A stretch of 10,202 bases of DNA from SIG459 sp045532145 (lineage in GTDB: Bacteria > Bacillota > Clostridia > Oscillospirales > Oscillospiraceae), in assembly GCA_045532145.1 (NCBI GenBank), contig JAZSFJ010000089.1, forward strand, positions 1-10,202, in the 5' to 3' direction. Within the stretch, counting starts at the first letter, position 1. The number at the start of each line of letters is the position of its first letter. The notes under the pieces are model-generated. The model was not told the DNA's origin. It worked only from the letters and a program-made list of their open reading frames with translations, and ran no database searches. This document shows positions 1 through 6,545 of the stretch, in pieces. The position numbers and the translations under genes were made by a program.

Positions 1-362
1 CTGGGGACAAAGTCCCACTTCTTGCTTCTGTTCAGGGCGGGGATACTTACGCCGCGGGCGATGGTGTGGCCCGTCAGCTCGCGTATCTCGGTCAGGGGGC
101 GCTGGATGCCGTCATAGATGCCTTCCAGCATACCGGGGCCAAGCTCAACAGAGAGGGGCACGCCGGTGGTTACAACCTCTGCGCCGGGGCCGAGGCCGGT
201 GGTTTCTTCGTATACCTGTATACTTGCGCGGTCTCCCGTCATGTTCAGGATCTCGCCTATAAGGTGCTGAGGGCCTACGCGCACAACGTCGCTGACGTTG
301 GCGTCGGAAAGTCCCTCTGCAACAACAAGCGGGCCCGCTACTTTTATTACTTTTCCGCTCAT
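1..362 (-). CDS. ntpA: V/A-type ATPase catalytic subunit A, N-terminal part (runs off the left edge)
   Basis: This is the start of the catalytic A subunit, which hydrolyses or makes ATP in the cytoplasmic A3B3 head of the V/A-type ATPase. The 120 visible codons cover the N-terminal beta-barrel: GKVIKVAGPLVVAEGL (residues 3-18), VYEETTGL (50-57) and ELGPGMLEGIYDGIQRPL (73-90), all typical of the family. The P-loop lies further on and outside the window, so catalytic integrity cannot be judged. The ATG at 362 has an AGGAGGA ribosome binding site (371-377) with 8-nt spacing. The gene follows subunit F after 20 nt, in the E. hirae ntp order. The partner B and the shaft subunit D are expected beyond the left edge. 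The symbol follows E. hirae naming. Confidence 0.97.
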   Translation of the reverse strand, partial: MSGKVIKVAGPLVVAEGLSDANVSDVVRVGPQHLIGEILNMTGDRASIQVYEETTGLGPGAEVVTTGVPLSVELGPGMLEGIYDGIQRPLTEIRELTGHTIARGVSIPALNRSKKWDFVP

Positions 363-382
363 TTACTAATTCCTCCTACTAT

Positions 383-709
383 TTAGCCCAGTATGTCACT
401 GCCAACAGCCTTCTCGACTGCTTCCTTCAGGGCGCTGAGGCCCAGTCCGATGGGGCCGTCACGGCCCGGAATAAGGATTATGGCAGGGCTGGGTTTTTCC
501 TGAAAACGGCTTATCTCAGGCATGATATGCTGGGCCATGGTCTCTTCAATGTAGATAATGGCATACTCATCGCCGTTTTCCTGTGTCTTCGTTGCCTGGC
601 GGAGGGCTTTTCTTGCTCCCTCTGCTCCGTCCACCGGGAAGGTGTCCAGGCCAAGGGCCTTGAAGCCTATTACGCTGTCGTTTCCGCCTATTACCGCTAT
701 CTTATACAT
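383..709 (-). CDS. ntpG: V/A-type ATPase subunit F (central stalk)
   Basis: This is a 108-residue central-stalk subunit that binds the D shaft and rotates inside the A3B3 head. It opens with MYKIAVIGGNDSVIGFKALG, the usual start of this family, and ends with the conserved block around IILIPGRDGPIGLG followed by EAVEKAVGSDILG. The start is uncertain by three codons: ATG at 709 fits family length, but a GTG at 718 would add MTA, and the purine-rich stretch GGGGAAGG (723-730) is better spaced for the GTG (4 nt) than for the ATG (13 nt). Either way the gene overlaps the end of subunit C, by 8 or 17 bp, which suggests translational coupling. It is called ntpG in E. hirae and subunit F in general V-ATPase naming. 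Confidence 0.95.
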   Translation of the reverse strand: MYKIAVIGGNDSVIGFKALGLDTFPVDGAEGARKALRQATKTQENGDEYAIIYIEETMAQHIMPEISRFQEKPSPAIILIPGRDGPIGLGLSALKEAVEKAVGSDILG

Positions 710-1700
710 AGCTGTCACGCAGCCTTCCCCGGAGCGCCTCCTGGCTTATGCCCATAAGGCGGCCCGTCAAGATTATTCTGAGAGTCATAACCTCGTTTTC
801 AACGGCTGCCAGATAGCTGATGACTGCGGCGGGGCCGAAGCCTATACGCACAGCGTCGGCGAGGTATGCGTTTATACTGTTGTCTATAGAGAGCTCGAAG
901 GCTGTCATGCTGCCTCCGGAGAGGACGGCAACGCCTTTTTCCGCAGCGTCGCCCAGACCGGCGCCGGCAAAGAGGCGGACGGTCTCATCATCGTTTTCGA
1001 TGACCTCCACAATGGACTCTTTCAGCAGGCTGCCTCCGTCAAAGAGGAGCTCTCCCACGATTTCGGGACGCTTTCCCGCCATGCGGGAACGAATGAGGAC
1101 CTTGAGATTGGTGCTGTCGATGATAAGACGGACATAATCCCTTGCGAAGGGCAGCTCCAGACTCTCGGAGAGCTGCGCCATTTCCCCATAGTAGGCCCTG
1201 TCAAGGATAAGGTCCGCAAGACAGGGGTTGCCGGTGCGGGCCAGCATGCTCTTTGCGTCCACAATGGCCTCGGCGAGGCTCACGGGAAGCATTACAAGCT
1301 CATTCTTTGCAAAGGCCTTGAGGAACTCAGCGGCCTCCACTCTGCCCTCGAAGGACAGAAGCTGCTTGCTTACGCCGTCGGACTTCACCATGACCTTGGC
1401 GGAGTGATAATCATATTTCAGACGGAAGAGGTCCACCAGTTCCTTGTCGGGAACTATGAGGGCCACATCCTCTATCTCCTCGCGGCGATGGGCGGCGAGG
1501 GCATCCTCAACCTCACGTACGCTCATACCCGTCATGTCAGGGTAACCACATTCCGCAGCAACGGCGCAGGCCTCGGCAAAGCTGGGTGCGGTCAGAGCCC
1601 GCTCCAGCTTTTCCTTGCCCATCATGCCGGCCTCACGGGCGCGGAGCATAGCGGTCAGGAAGAGATATTTGGTGCTTTCGCTTTTTTTGAGGTCAGACAA
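702..1700 (-). CDS. ntpC: V/A-type ATPase subunit C (AC39/d family)
   Basis: This 332-residue subunit forms the funnel-shaped socket that joins the central stalk to the K ring. It is mostly helical and ends with the family C-terminal pattern, ENEVMTLRIILTG (301-313) to GRLRDSYV (325-332). The block LFRLKYDYHSAKVMVK (91-106) matches the conserved Y-D-Y-H-N/S-x-K region. Length is close to the roughly 335 residues usual for NtpC. The start is a TTG at 1700: a full AGGAGG (1709-1714) sits 8 nt upstream of it and no ATG is better placed. The gene lies 18 nt after subunit E and its end overlaps subunit F. The rare start codon may lower its translation relative to neighbours, since only one copy per complex is needed; that is inference. 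Confidence 0.95.
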   Translation of the reverse strand: MSDLKKSESTKYLFLTAMLRAREAGMMGKEKLERALTAPSFAEACAVAAECGYPDMTGMSVREVEDALAAHRREEIEDVALIVPDKELVDLFRLKYDYHSAKVMVKSDGVSKQLLSFEGRVEAAEFLKAFAKNELVMLPVSLAEAIVDAKSMLARTGNPCLADLILDRAYYGEMAQLSESLELPFARDYVRLIIDSTNLKVLIRSRMAGKRPEIVGELLFDGGSLLKESIVEVIENDDETVRLFAGAGLGDAAEKGVAVLSGGSMTAFELSIDNSINAYLADAVRIGFGPAAVISYLAAVENEVMTLRIILTGRLMGISQEALRGRLRDSYV

Positions 1701-1718
1701 ATCCCTTACCTCCTAATA

Positions 1719-2318
1719 TCAAGAAAAGAGTATCTCGGCCACCTGAGAGGACAGGGAGGAGCGCTGCAGCATCACCAGAGTGTCGGTGGCGCAGTTAACC
1801 TCGATATTACCGCTGCGCATGATGAAGCCGCCGGGTATATCTGCAGTATCCTCTGCAAGGCAGAGGGTGCCTCTTCCGCCCTGAGCCTTGATAAGGGCGT
1901 TGGCACGGCGCAGCGCCTCGGCTGCCACAGTGGAAGCATCGGCCTTGGAGAAGAGAACCTCCTCCTCGCCGTTCATGGCGGCCTGAGCCATCATCCGGGC
2001 CAGAAAATCGATGTACTCATCTTTGGGGAGCTTTGCCACAGCCTCAATAGCCTGGGAGAAGGCCTCGCCCACTATTTCCTGCTTGAAGGCCAGAGTGGCT
2101 TTGCGCTGCTCCATATCGGCAGAGGCCTCCATGCGCTCACGGCGCTGGTTGCAGGCACTGCGGTCCCGGGCCATATGCTCTGAGTAGACCTGAGCGGCCT
2201 TTGCCTCATACTCTGCGAGGATCTCGGCGCAGCGGGTCTCGGCCTCGGCCTTGACAGCGTCGATCTCCAGCTGAGCGTCACTTATGAGGCGGGCGCTTAT
2301 TTTTTCAATTCCGTTCAT
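1719..2318 (-). CDS. ntpE: V/A-type ATPase subunit E (peripheral stalk)
   Basis: This 199-residue peripheral-stalk subunit pairs with the small G/H coiled-coil protein to form the stator that holds the A3B3 head against rotation. Roughly the first 110 residues are charged and alanine-rich (for example EIDAVKAEAETRCAEILAEY), as in the long coiled-coil helix of the family. The rest is the globular C-terminal domain that contacts the head, including GGFIMRSGNIEVNCATDTLV, the conserved G-G-h-h region. Length is near the family's usual 195-205. The ATG at 2318 has an AAGGCGGT ribosome binding site 6 nt upstream, weaker than those of K, C and A. It lies 28 nt after subunit K, the widest gap inside the operon. 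Confidence 0.95.
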   Translation of the reverse strand: MNGIEKISARLISDAQLEIDAVKAEAETRCAEILAEYEAKAAQVYSEHMARDRSACNQRRERMEASADMEQRKATLAFKQEIVGEAFSQAIEAVAKLPKDEYIDFLARMMAQAAMNGEEEVLFSKADASTVAAEALRRANALIKAQGGRGTLCLAEDTADIPGGFIMRSGNIEVNCATDTLVMLQRSSLSSQVAEILFS

Positions 2319-2346
2319 TTTTTTACCGCCTTAAAGAAATCTCTTA

Positions 2347-2844
2347 TCAGATGTTGAGGAGCATCAGCATGGATGCCAGCAGGGAGAGAATGGCGTAGAA
2401 CTCAACGGTGATGCAGAGGATCATGCCCTTGGACCAGTGCTCGGGCTTCTTTGCAAGGATGTTGATGGAAGCGGCTGCGACCTTACCCTGTGCAACAGCG
2501 GAGATACCGCCGCCGATGGCGATGGGCAGGCAGGCTGCGAAGTAGCGGCAGCCGTCGATGAAGCTGAGGTTCAGAGCCTCGCCGTTGAGAAGGCCCATCT
2601 GCATGATGGCGAAGAACCAGACAACGAGACCGTAGAGGCCCTGGGTGCCGGGGATAACCTGCAGAATCATGACCTTACCGAACTTGGAGGGGTCCTGAGT
2701 GAGCAGACCTGCGCCTGCTTCACCGGCAACGCCGGTACCGCGTGCGGAGCCTGCACCTGCAAGGCAGGCAGCGAGACCTGCGCCGAGAAGGCCTATTGCA
2801 AGGCCGGTATACTGACCGTTCATAAGAGCAGTGATGAATTCCAT
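2347..2844 (-). CDS. ntpK: V/A-type ATPase subunit K (ion-binding rotor ring proteolipid)
   Basis: This 165-residue membrane protein is the c-ring (rotor) subunit. It is a duplicated hairpin with four membrane helices, as in the 16-kDa E. hirae NtpK. VIPGTQGLYG (63-72), AVAQGKVAAASINILAKKPEH (around 116-136) and ITVEFYAIL (145-153) are family signatures. T67, Q68, Y71, Q119 and E148 align by motif with the E. hirae residues T64, Q65, Y68, Q110 and E139 that form or lie by its Na+ site, so Na+ coupling is likely; a proton-coupled ring would usually lack the T-Q pair. Only the second hairpin carries the essential carboxylate, as usual for this duplicated form. The ATG at 2844 has an AGGAGG (2855-2860) 10 nt upstream that overlaps the TAA of subunit I. 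Confidence 0.97.
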   Translation of the reverse strand: MEFITALMNGQYTGLAIGLLGAGLAACLAGAGSARGTGVAGEAGAGLLTQDPSKFGKVMILQVIPGTQGLYGLVVWFFAIMQMGLLNGEALNLSFIDGCRYFAACLPIAIGGGISAVAQGKVAAASINILAKKPEHWSKGMILCITVEFYAILSLLASMLMLLNI

Positions 2845-2859
2845 TTTTATTTGTCCTCC

Positions 2860-4827
2860 TTATTTACTTACTTCAACATATTTGGAATTGATTTTCAGGG
2901 GTTTGAAGGGTCTGCCGCCGTCTGTGTAGAACTTGCCGAAGTACTCAAGGCACTGGAGACGAAGGTCGTGGACGTAGCAGCCCAGAAGGTTCAGGCCAAA
3001 GTTCAGGACATGGCCTATTATGAACACGATTATAAACAGTATTATATTGCCGAACATGGCGGCGATGGTGTTGAAAACCTGACCGATAACGCTGCCTGCC
3101 AGCATCAGAGCCATGATACGGGAGTAGCTCAGCAGGTCGCCGAACCAGCCGGTGAGCTCGTTATACAAAGTGCCGAAGAGGGAAGTCACCTTGCCAAAGC
3201 CCTTTTTGCCTCTGGTACCGCCGTAGAAGAGCATCACAGCGCCCAGGATGAGCACCACAATACCCAGAGTTTTCACAGCGGCCACGCCCAGGACCATAGA
3301 GCCCAGCACCATGATGCCTGCGCCAAGGAAGATGATCCAGAGGGCCACTTCATAGAAGATGCCGCCCAGCAGATCGCCGCCCTTCACCTTCTGAACAAAG
3401 CCAATCACAAGACCGGTGTTCAGGTGGATAAAGCCCAGAGCTATGGAGCCGCCCAGCACCAGAATGGTGTCGTTCAGGGGGCTGAAGAGATAGGGCAGGC
3501 CCTCCCAGGTGCTCTCGGGCTTGAGCATGTGCACCAGCTGATAGGGAGCATCGGCAAAGAAGCCGCCGGTGAGAGCGCCCATGATGAAGGTGGATATACC
3601 GCCCCAGAAGAGAAGGTTGCAGAAGTGGAGCATACCCTCTTTGGGACGCATCTTCTTCATGGCTATCACCGCCGCCAGCACCATAAGCAGACCGTAGCCC
3701 ATGTCCGCCATCATTATACCGTAGAACAGTATAAAGACGGGGGCCATCAGGGGGTTGGGGTCCACGGTGCCGTACTGAGGCAGGGAATACATATTGGTTA
3801 CCATGTTCAGACCCTGAGTGAAGAAATTGTTCTTCAGCTTTACGGGGACCTGGGGGTATTCCTCCTCGGTGGGATCGTCGAACATATAAGCGCAGTCGAA
3901 CTTTTCAAGGGTCAGGATGATCCTCTCCCTGTCAGGCTCCGTTATCCATGCGTCCAGACAGACGGTGGAGGAAGTGCCCACAAGGTTTTCTATGGCCTCT
4001 GCCTTGCCCTCACGGGTGGAGGCACGGTCATAGGCCTCCTTGAGGCGCTGGCGGTCCTCTGCCAGGGACACCAGATGGGTCTCATCCAGAGAACGGGCCA
4101 GGCGTATCTCCCTGAGCTTTTCTTTGCTCTCCCGGAGCTTGTCTGCCGCCATGCCCTCCACAGCACCGAAGGGCGGCACCGCAAAGCCATAGGAGTGCAT
4201 TATCTCCATGACCTCGGCTTCCATGGGCCTGTAGTAGAACAGACACAGGAAGCGGGTGTGCTCGTCGCAGCTTACCTCCGTGAGTTCGGTTTCAGGGGTT
4301 TTGTCCTGAAGCTCGGCTCTCAGACCCTCAAAGTCGGAGACCATGGGGATGGTGCCCAGCTTCATGCCCACGTTCTGGGTTCCGCTGTAATCCAGAGGAA
4401 CGCTGAAATTTTTCCAGGGGCGCAGCACCTCGATAAGAGTGCTGCAGTTTGCCTCCTCAAGATAGTGGTTGCGGATGGATTCATCCAGCTCTACTATCTT
4501 CTGCGCTATCTCCCGGCTCTCGGCAAATCTCTCATCGTCAAGGAAGTCGGACTCCTTTACGATGGGCTTGGCTGAGAGCAGAGGGGGCGGGTCGGGGGCA
4601 TATTTGTCCAGCAGCTTCACCGCGTCGCCGAAAAGTGCCTTGTCCTGGCGCAGAGCGGCAAGATCGCTTTTCTCCCGGCTTATAAGGCCCGCAAGCCTTT
4701 CGTCGGAAAGCAATGCGCTCTGCTCCTTTACCTCGGCACAGCCCAGAAGCATAAGAGCGCTCATTATCTCTTCCCTCTGGGAACGGGCAGCAAGCAGATG
4801 GAGCTTCTGCATTCTGACTATTGCCAT
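2860..4827 (-). CDS. ntpI: V/A-type ATPase subunit I (membrane stator, a-subunit)
   Basis: This 655-residue stator subunit provides the ion half-channels next to the K ring and anchors the peripheral stalks. The N-terminal part, to about residue 355, is cytoplasmic and coiled-coil rich. The rest is membrane-embedded with about seven or eight helices, beginning near PNPLMAPVFILFYGIMMADM, which leads into the conserved D-x-G-Y-G motif. The functional arginines are visible: R570 in GDLLSYSRIMALMLA and R623 in VHDLRLQCLEYFGKFY, with E628 five residues on, matching the R629/E634 spacing reported for E. hirae NtpI. The tail GGRPFKPL is also conserved. The ATG at 4827 overlaps the TGA of the upstream gene by one base (TGATG), a coupling arrangement. 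Length is close to the 664 residues of E. hirae NtpI. Confidence 0.96.
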   Translation of the reverse strand: MAIVRMQKLHLLAARSQREEIMSALMLLGCAEVKEQSALLSDERLAGLISREKSDLAALRQDKALFGDAVKLLDKYAPDPPPLLSAKPIVKESDFLDDERFAESREIAQKIVELDESIRNHYLEEANCSTLIEVLRPWKNFSVPLDYSGTQNVGMKLGTIPMVSDFEGLRAELQDKTPETELTEVSCDEHTRFLCLFYYRPMEAEVMEIMHSYGFAVPPFGAVEGMAADKLRESKEKLREIRLARSLDETHLVSLAEDRQRLKEAYDRASTREGKAEAIENLVGTSSTVCLDAWITEPDRERIILTLEKFDCAYMFDDPTEEEYPQVPVKLKNNFFTQGLNMVTNMYSLPQYGTVDPNPLMAPVFILFYGIMMADMGYGLLMVLAAVIAMKKMRPKEGMLHFCNLLFWGGISTFIMGALTGGFFADAPYQLVHMLKPESTWEGLPYLFSPLNDTILVLGGSIALGFIHLNTGLVIGFVQKVKGGDLLGGIFYEVALWIIFLGAGIMVLGSMVLGVAAVKTLGIVVLILGAVMLFYGGTRGKKGFGKVTSLFGTLYNELTGWFGDLLSYSRIMALMLAGSVIGQVFNTIAAMFGNIILFIIVFIIGHVLNFGLNLLGCYVHDLRLQCLEYFGKFYTDGGRPFKPLKINSKYVEVSK

Positions 4828-5141
4828 CAGCCTTTCACTATCCTTTCAACTATCAGTGCCACAGCCTCGGCCATGCGCTTGTCGGCACGGGCGCGCATGA
4901 CGGCCTTTTTGGTCTCGCCGCTGTCAGCAAGGCTCTTTGCAGAGGCCACTGCTTCCGCATCGGCGGCCCGGCCCATTTCCGCAATCTCGGTCTCGGCCTT
5001 TTTGGTGGCCTCGGCCACCATAGCTTCGCCCTGAGCTTTTGCGTCAGCAACGCTCTTCTTGGCAGCGGCTGCGGCCTCCGCCTTCATGCGGCGCACGCGC
5101 TCCTCGGTCTCGGATATGGACACTATGGATTCCACATACAT
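4827..5141 (-). CDS. ntpF: V/A-type ATPase peripheral-stalk subunit G/H
   Basis: This small coiled-coil protein of 104 residues pairs with subunit E in the peripheral stalk. It is almost entirely alanine, lysine and glutamate with a helical repeat (ETEERVRRMKAEAAAAAKKS and KKAETEIAEMGRAADAEAVA), and has no cysteine. That composition, the length and its position as first gene ahead of subunit I identify it better than any single motif. I choose the ATG at 5141 because TGGAGGTG (5151-5158) lies upstream of it with 11-12 nt spacing from GGAGG. The frame stays open to a GTG at 5171 without a comparable site. It begins the operon, about 75 nt downstream of a candidate promoter. It is called ntpF in E. 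hirae and subunit H or G elsewhere. Confidence 0.9.
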   Translation of the reverse strand: MYVESIVSISETEERVRRMKAEAAAAAKKSVADAKAQGEAMVAEATKKAETEIAEMGRAADAEAVASAKSLADSGETKKAVMRARADKRMAEAVALIVERIVKG

Positions 5142-5217
5142 TTTTATTTGCACCTCCAAGTGCTTTCGCACCTTGATTTAAACTAATTCTGTAAAATCAG
5201 AAATTCCGCTATTGTGA

Positions 5218-5247
5218 ATTATATAACCAACACTTTTTAAAATGCAA
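5218..5247 (-). promoter_or_regulatory. Candidate promoter of the V-ATPase operon
   Basis: On the minus strand a perfect -10 box TATAAT (5223 down to 5218) is preceded, 18 bp upstream, by TTGCAT (5247 down to 5242), a partial -35 with three matches to TTGACA. Transcription would begin near 5211 and leave a leader of about 70 nt before the ATG at 5141. The weak -35 leaves room for an activator, or for another start site in this AT-rich stretch. Confidence 0.5.
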
Positions 5248-5384
5248 GAGGGCTTCGCAAACTTTGTTAAAAGCGGCACATTTGTGCTTTTCCTTTGTGC
5301 ATTTTACCTACATTTACACCTGGTTTTCCGTAAAAATAGAAACGCGTTCTTATTAATTTGCACAAAAATGAACTTGTTCAGATG

Positions 5385-5413
5385 TTGATTTCGCAATAAG
5401 ACGGCTATATAAT
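5385..5413 (+). promoter_or_regulatory. Candidate rightward sigma-70-type promoter inside the spacer
   Basis: TTGATT (5385-5390, four of six matches to TTGACA) is followed by exactly 17 bp and a perfect TATAAT (5408-5413). It would start a transcript near 5420, running into the GC-rich block at 5455-5640. It lies about 360 bp before the ABC ATPase gene, which has its own nearer promoter, so it may serve a separate small RNA. The -10 overlaps the 15-bp palindrome TATAATG-T-CATTATA (5408-5422), which could be an operator. Confidence 0.5.
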
Positions 5414-5419
5414 GTCATT

Positions 5420-5645
5420 ATATTATATGTCAGCAATGGGAAATTATAATTTTTCATCCTGTCCCCCCACATCCCGGCGGCGAAGGACATATAATCAGCA
5501 GCGGCCTTGGGGCAATACACTTTCCCATCGTTTTGCAGGGATGGGACACTGGCCCGCCCGCGGACAATACAAGACGGCGCTCAAAAGGGCAAGGGCCGGT
5601 CAGTGCCCGCCCCCTGCAGCCAGAATTGTTTTTCGGCTCTTTTCC
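5420..5645 (+). other. Non-coding block, GC-rich in its core, candidate structured RNA
   Basis: This stretch sits in an AT-rich spacer directly after a good rightward promoter; its core from about 5455 to 5620 is clearly GC-rich. It contains a strong hairpin TCCCATC (5523-5529) / GATGGGA (5540-5546) close to its middle. Shorter pairings could enclose it: GGGC (5510-5513) with GCCC (5552-5555), GCGG (5501-5504) with CCGC (5558-5561), and CCGGC (5474-5478) with GCCGG (5595-5599). Together they would make a rod with a large central bubble, loosely like 6S RNA, but I cannot assign a family. At the 3' side there is only a poor AGCC/GGCT stem followed by CTTTT, not a clear terminator. A 95-codon open frame crosses it but has no ribosome binding site and an unnatural composition. 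Confidence 0.25.
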
Positions 5646-5695
5646 ACGCCCCTCTTAACACAAGCTACATTTTTACTGTTTTGTAAATTTTTATC

Positions 5696-5731
5696 TTGAC
5701 CTTTCCCTTTATGGAAGGTATATGCTATAAT
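5696..5731 (+). promoter_or_regulatory. MerR-type operator-promoter of the ABC transporter
   Basis: The -35 TTGACC (5696-5701) and the -10 TATGCT (5721-5726) are separated by 19 bp, the over-long spacer that MerR-family activators act on. The spacer region holds a 21-bp dyad, ACCTTTC (5699-5705), seven bases, GGAAGGT (5713-5719), with six of seven positions symmetrical. The layout and half-sites closely resemble E. coli CueR sites (ACCTTCC-N7-GGAAGGT). An alternative is the extended -10 TGCTATAAT (5723-5731), which would make expression partly independent of an activator. Either start gives a short leader of about 35-40 nt before the ATG at 5774. No MerR-like regulator gene is in the window. 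Confidence 0.65.
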
Positions 5732-5773
5732 CAATTAAATCGATAAATTAACCTGTATTTCGGAGGGATGACC

Positions 5774-6439
5774 ATGGCCATACTTGAGCTGCGCGATGTG
5801 CGCTATACATATCAGACCCAATACCAGAAGGTGGAGGCCCTCAAGGGCATCAGCCACAGCTTCCAGTCCGGAAAGGTCCACGCCATAGTGGGCCGAAGCG
5901 GCAGCGGCAAAACCACCCTGCTCTCCCTTATGGCGGGACTGGACCTGCCCACAGGAGGCGAGGTAATCTGCGATGGGGTGTCCACGGCAGAGCTGAGTCT
6001 GGAGCGCTACCGCCGGGAGAAGGTGGCCGTCATATACCAGTCCTTCCGCCTCTTCCCCCTTCTCACCGTGGCGGAAAACGTGATGTATCCCATGGAGCTC
6101 AGGGGTATGAAAACAAAGGAGGCCAAGGCAAGGGCAGCGGAGCTTATCGCCAGAGTTGGTCTGCCGGAAAGCGCCCTTGACCGCTATCCCACCATGCTCT
6201 CCGGCGGTGAACAGCAGCGCGTTGCCATCGCCCGGGCTCTGGGCATGGATACGGGTATACTCCTTGCAGACGAGCCCACCGGAAACCTGGACACCGCCAA
6301 CAGCGAAAACATTGCCTCCCTCCTTTGCCGTCTGGCCCACGAGGAGGGATACTGCGTGATAATCGTCACCCACGACATGGCCCTGGCCGCCAAGGCGGAC
6401 CATGTGCTGGAGCTGCGTGACGGCGCGGTGAAAGAATAG
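5774..6439 (+). CDS. ABC transporter ATP-binding protein, MacB/LolD class
   Basis: This 221-residue ATPase powers the FtsX-type permease encoded next. All nucleotide-binding elements are present: Walker A GRSGSGKTT (40-48), Q-loop Gln89 in IYQSFRLFPLLTVAENV, signature LSGGEQQRVAIARAL (142-156), Walker B ILLADE (162-167) with catalytic E167, D-loop GNLD (170-173) and switch His200 in IVTHD. The Q-loop sequence and short length place it with exporters of the LolD/MacB/YtrE type rather than importers. The start is the ATG at 5774, because GGAGGG (5762-5767) lies 6 nt upstream of it; the ATG at 5768 touches that site and would add only MT. It is probably expressed from the MerR-type promoter at 5696. 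The permease gene begins 257 bp later, beyond a palindrome cluster. The substrate is unknown. Confidence 0.95.
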   Translation: MAILELRDVRYTYQTQYQKVEALKGISHSFQSGKVHAIVGRSGSGKTTLLSLMAGLDLPTGGEVICDGVSTAELSLERYRREKVAVIYQSFRLFPLLTVAENVMYPMELRGMKTKEAKARAAELIARVGLPESALDRYPTMLSGGEQQRVAIARALGMDTGILLADEPTGNLDTANSENIASLLCRLAHEEGYCVIIVTHDMALAAKADHVLELRDGAVKE

Positions 6440-6442
6440 GGA

Positions 6443-6465
6443 CGTCGAGGACGCTGTCCTCGACG
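6443..6465. repeat. Palindrome 1 of the intergenic mosaic
   Basis: CGTCGAGGAC (6443-6452) and GTCCTCGACG (6456-6465) form a perfect 10-bp stem with a 3-nt loop, beginning 3 nt after the ATPase stop codon. No T-tract follows, so it is not a standard terminator. It could protect the 3' end of the ATPase message from exonucleases. Confidence 0.8.
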
Positions 6466-6498
6466 GAAGCATCATTCAACTCAGGCATATTATCTGAC

Positions 6499-6517
6499 GG
6501 GCGACCACAGGTCGCCC
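6499..6517. repeat. Palindrome 2 of the intergenic mosaic
   Basis: GGGCGACC (6499-6506) and GGTCGCCC (6510-6517) make a perfect 8-bp stem with an ACA loop. It is followed at once by CTACG (6518-6522), which can pair with CGTAG (6530-6534). CCCTACG (6516-6522) can instead pair with CGTAGGG (6545-6551), so alternative folds compete. From memory, GGGCGACC/GGTCGCCC hairpins next to CCTACG recur in Oscillospiraceae spacers. Confidence 0.75.
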
Positions 6518-6545
6518 CTACGGAGGCTGCGTAGTATGCACCATC

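Noticed and set aside
558..2183. A 541-codon open frame on the plus strand opposite ATPase subunits C and E
   Set aside because: It is the antisense of well-identified genes, kept open by GC-rich codon usage. Its translation resembles no protein and it has no ribosome binding site.
2437..4575. A 712-codon open frame on the plus strand opposite subunits K and I
   Set aside because: Same reason: it crosses two clear genes and their junction, has a His/Gln/Gly-rich composition typical of antisense frames, and lacks an initiation signal.
5455..5620. Assignment of the GC-rich block as SRP RNA, RNase P RNA, tmRNA, T-box or cobalamin riboswitch
   Set aside because: I looked on both strands for the core conserved segments of each (for example the GGAAGGAAGCAG-like SRP core, the T-box GGTGG element and the B12 box) and found none convincing. 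6S RNA remains only a loose shape resemblance.
5412..5699. A 95-codon open frame in the spacer
   Set aside because: Its ATG overlaps the -10 box, it has no ribosome binding site, and the arginine/proline-rich product looks like translated non-coding DNA.
6443..6465. Terminator directly after the ABC ATPase gene
   Set aside because: The stem is strong but no run of T follows on either strand, so intrinsic termination is not supported.
5735..6475. Minus-strand open frame of 246 codons over the ABC ATPase
   Set aside because: It is the antisense of a gene with every ABC motif intact.
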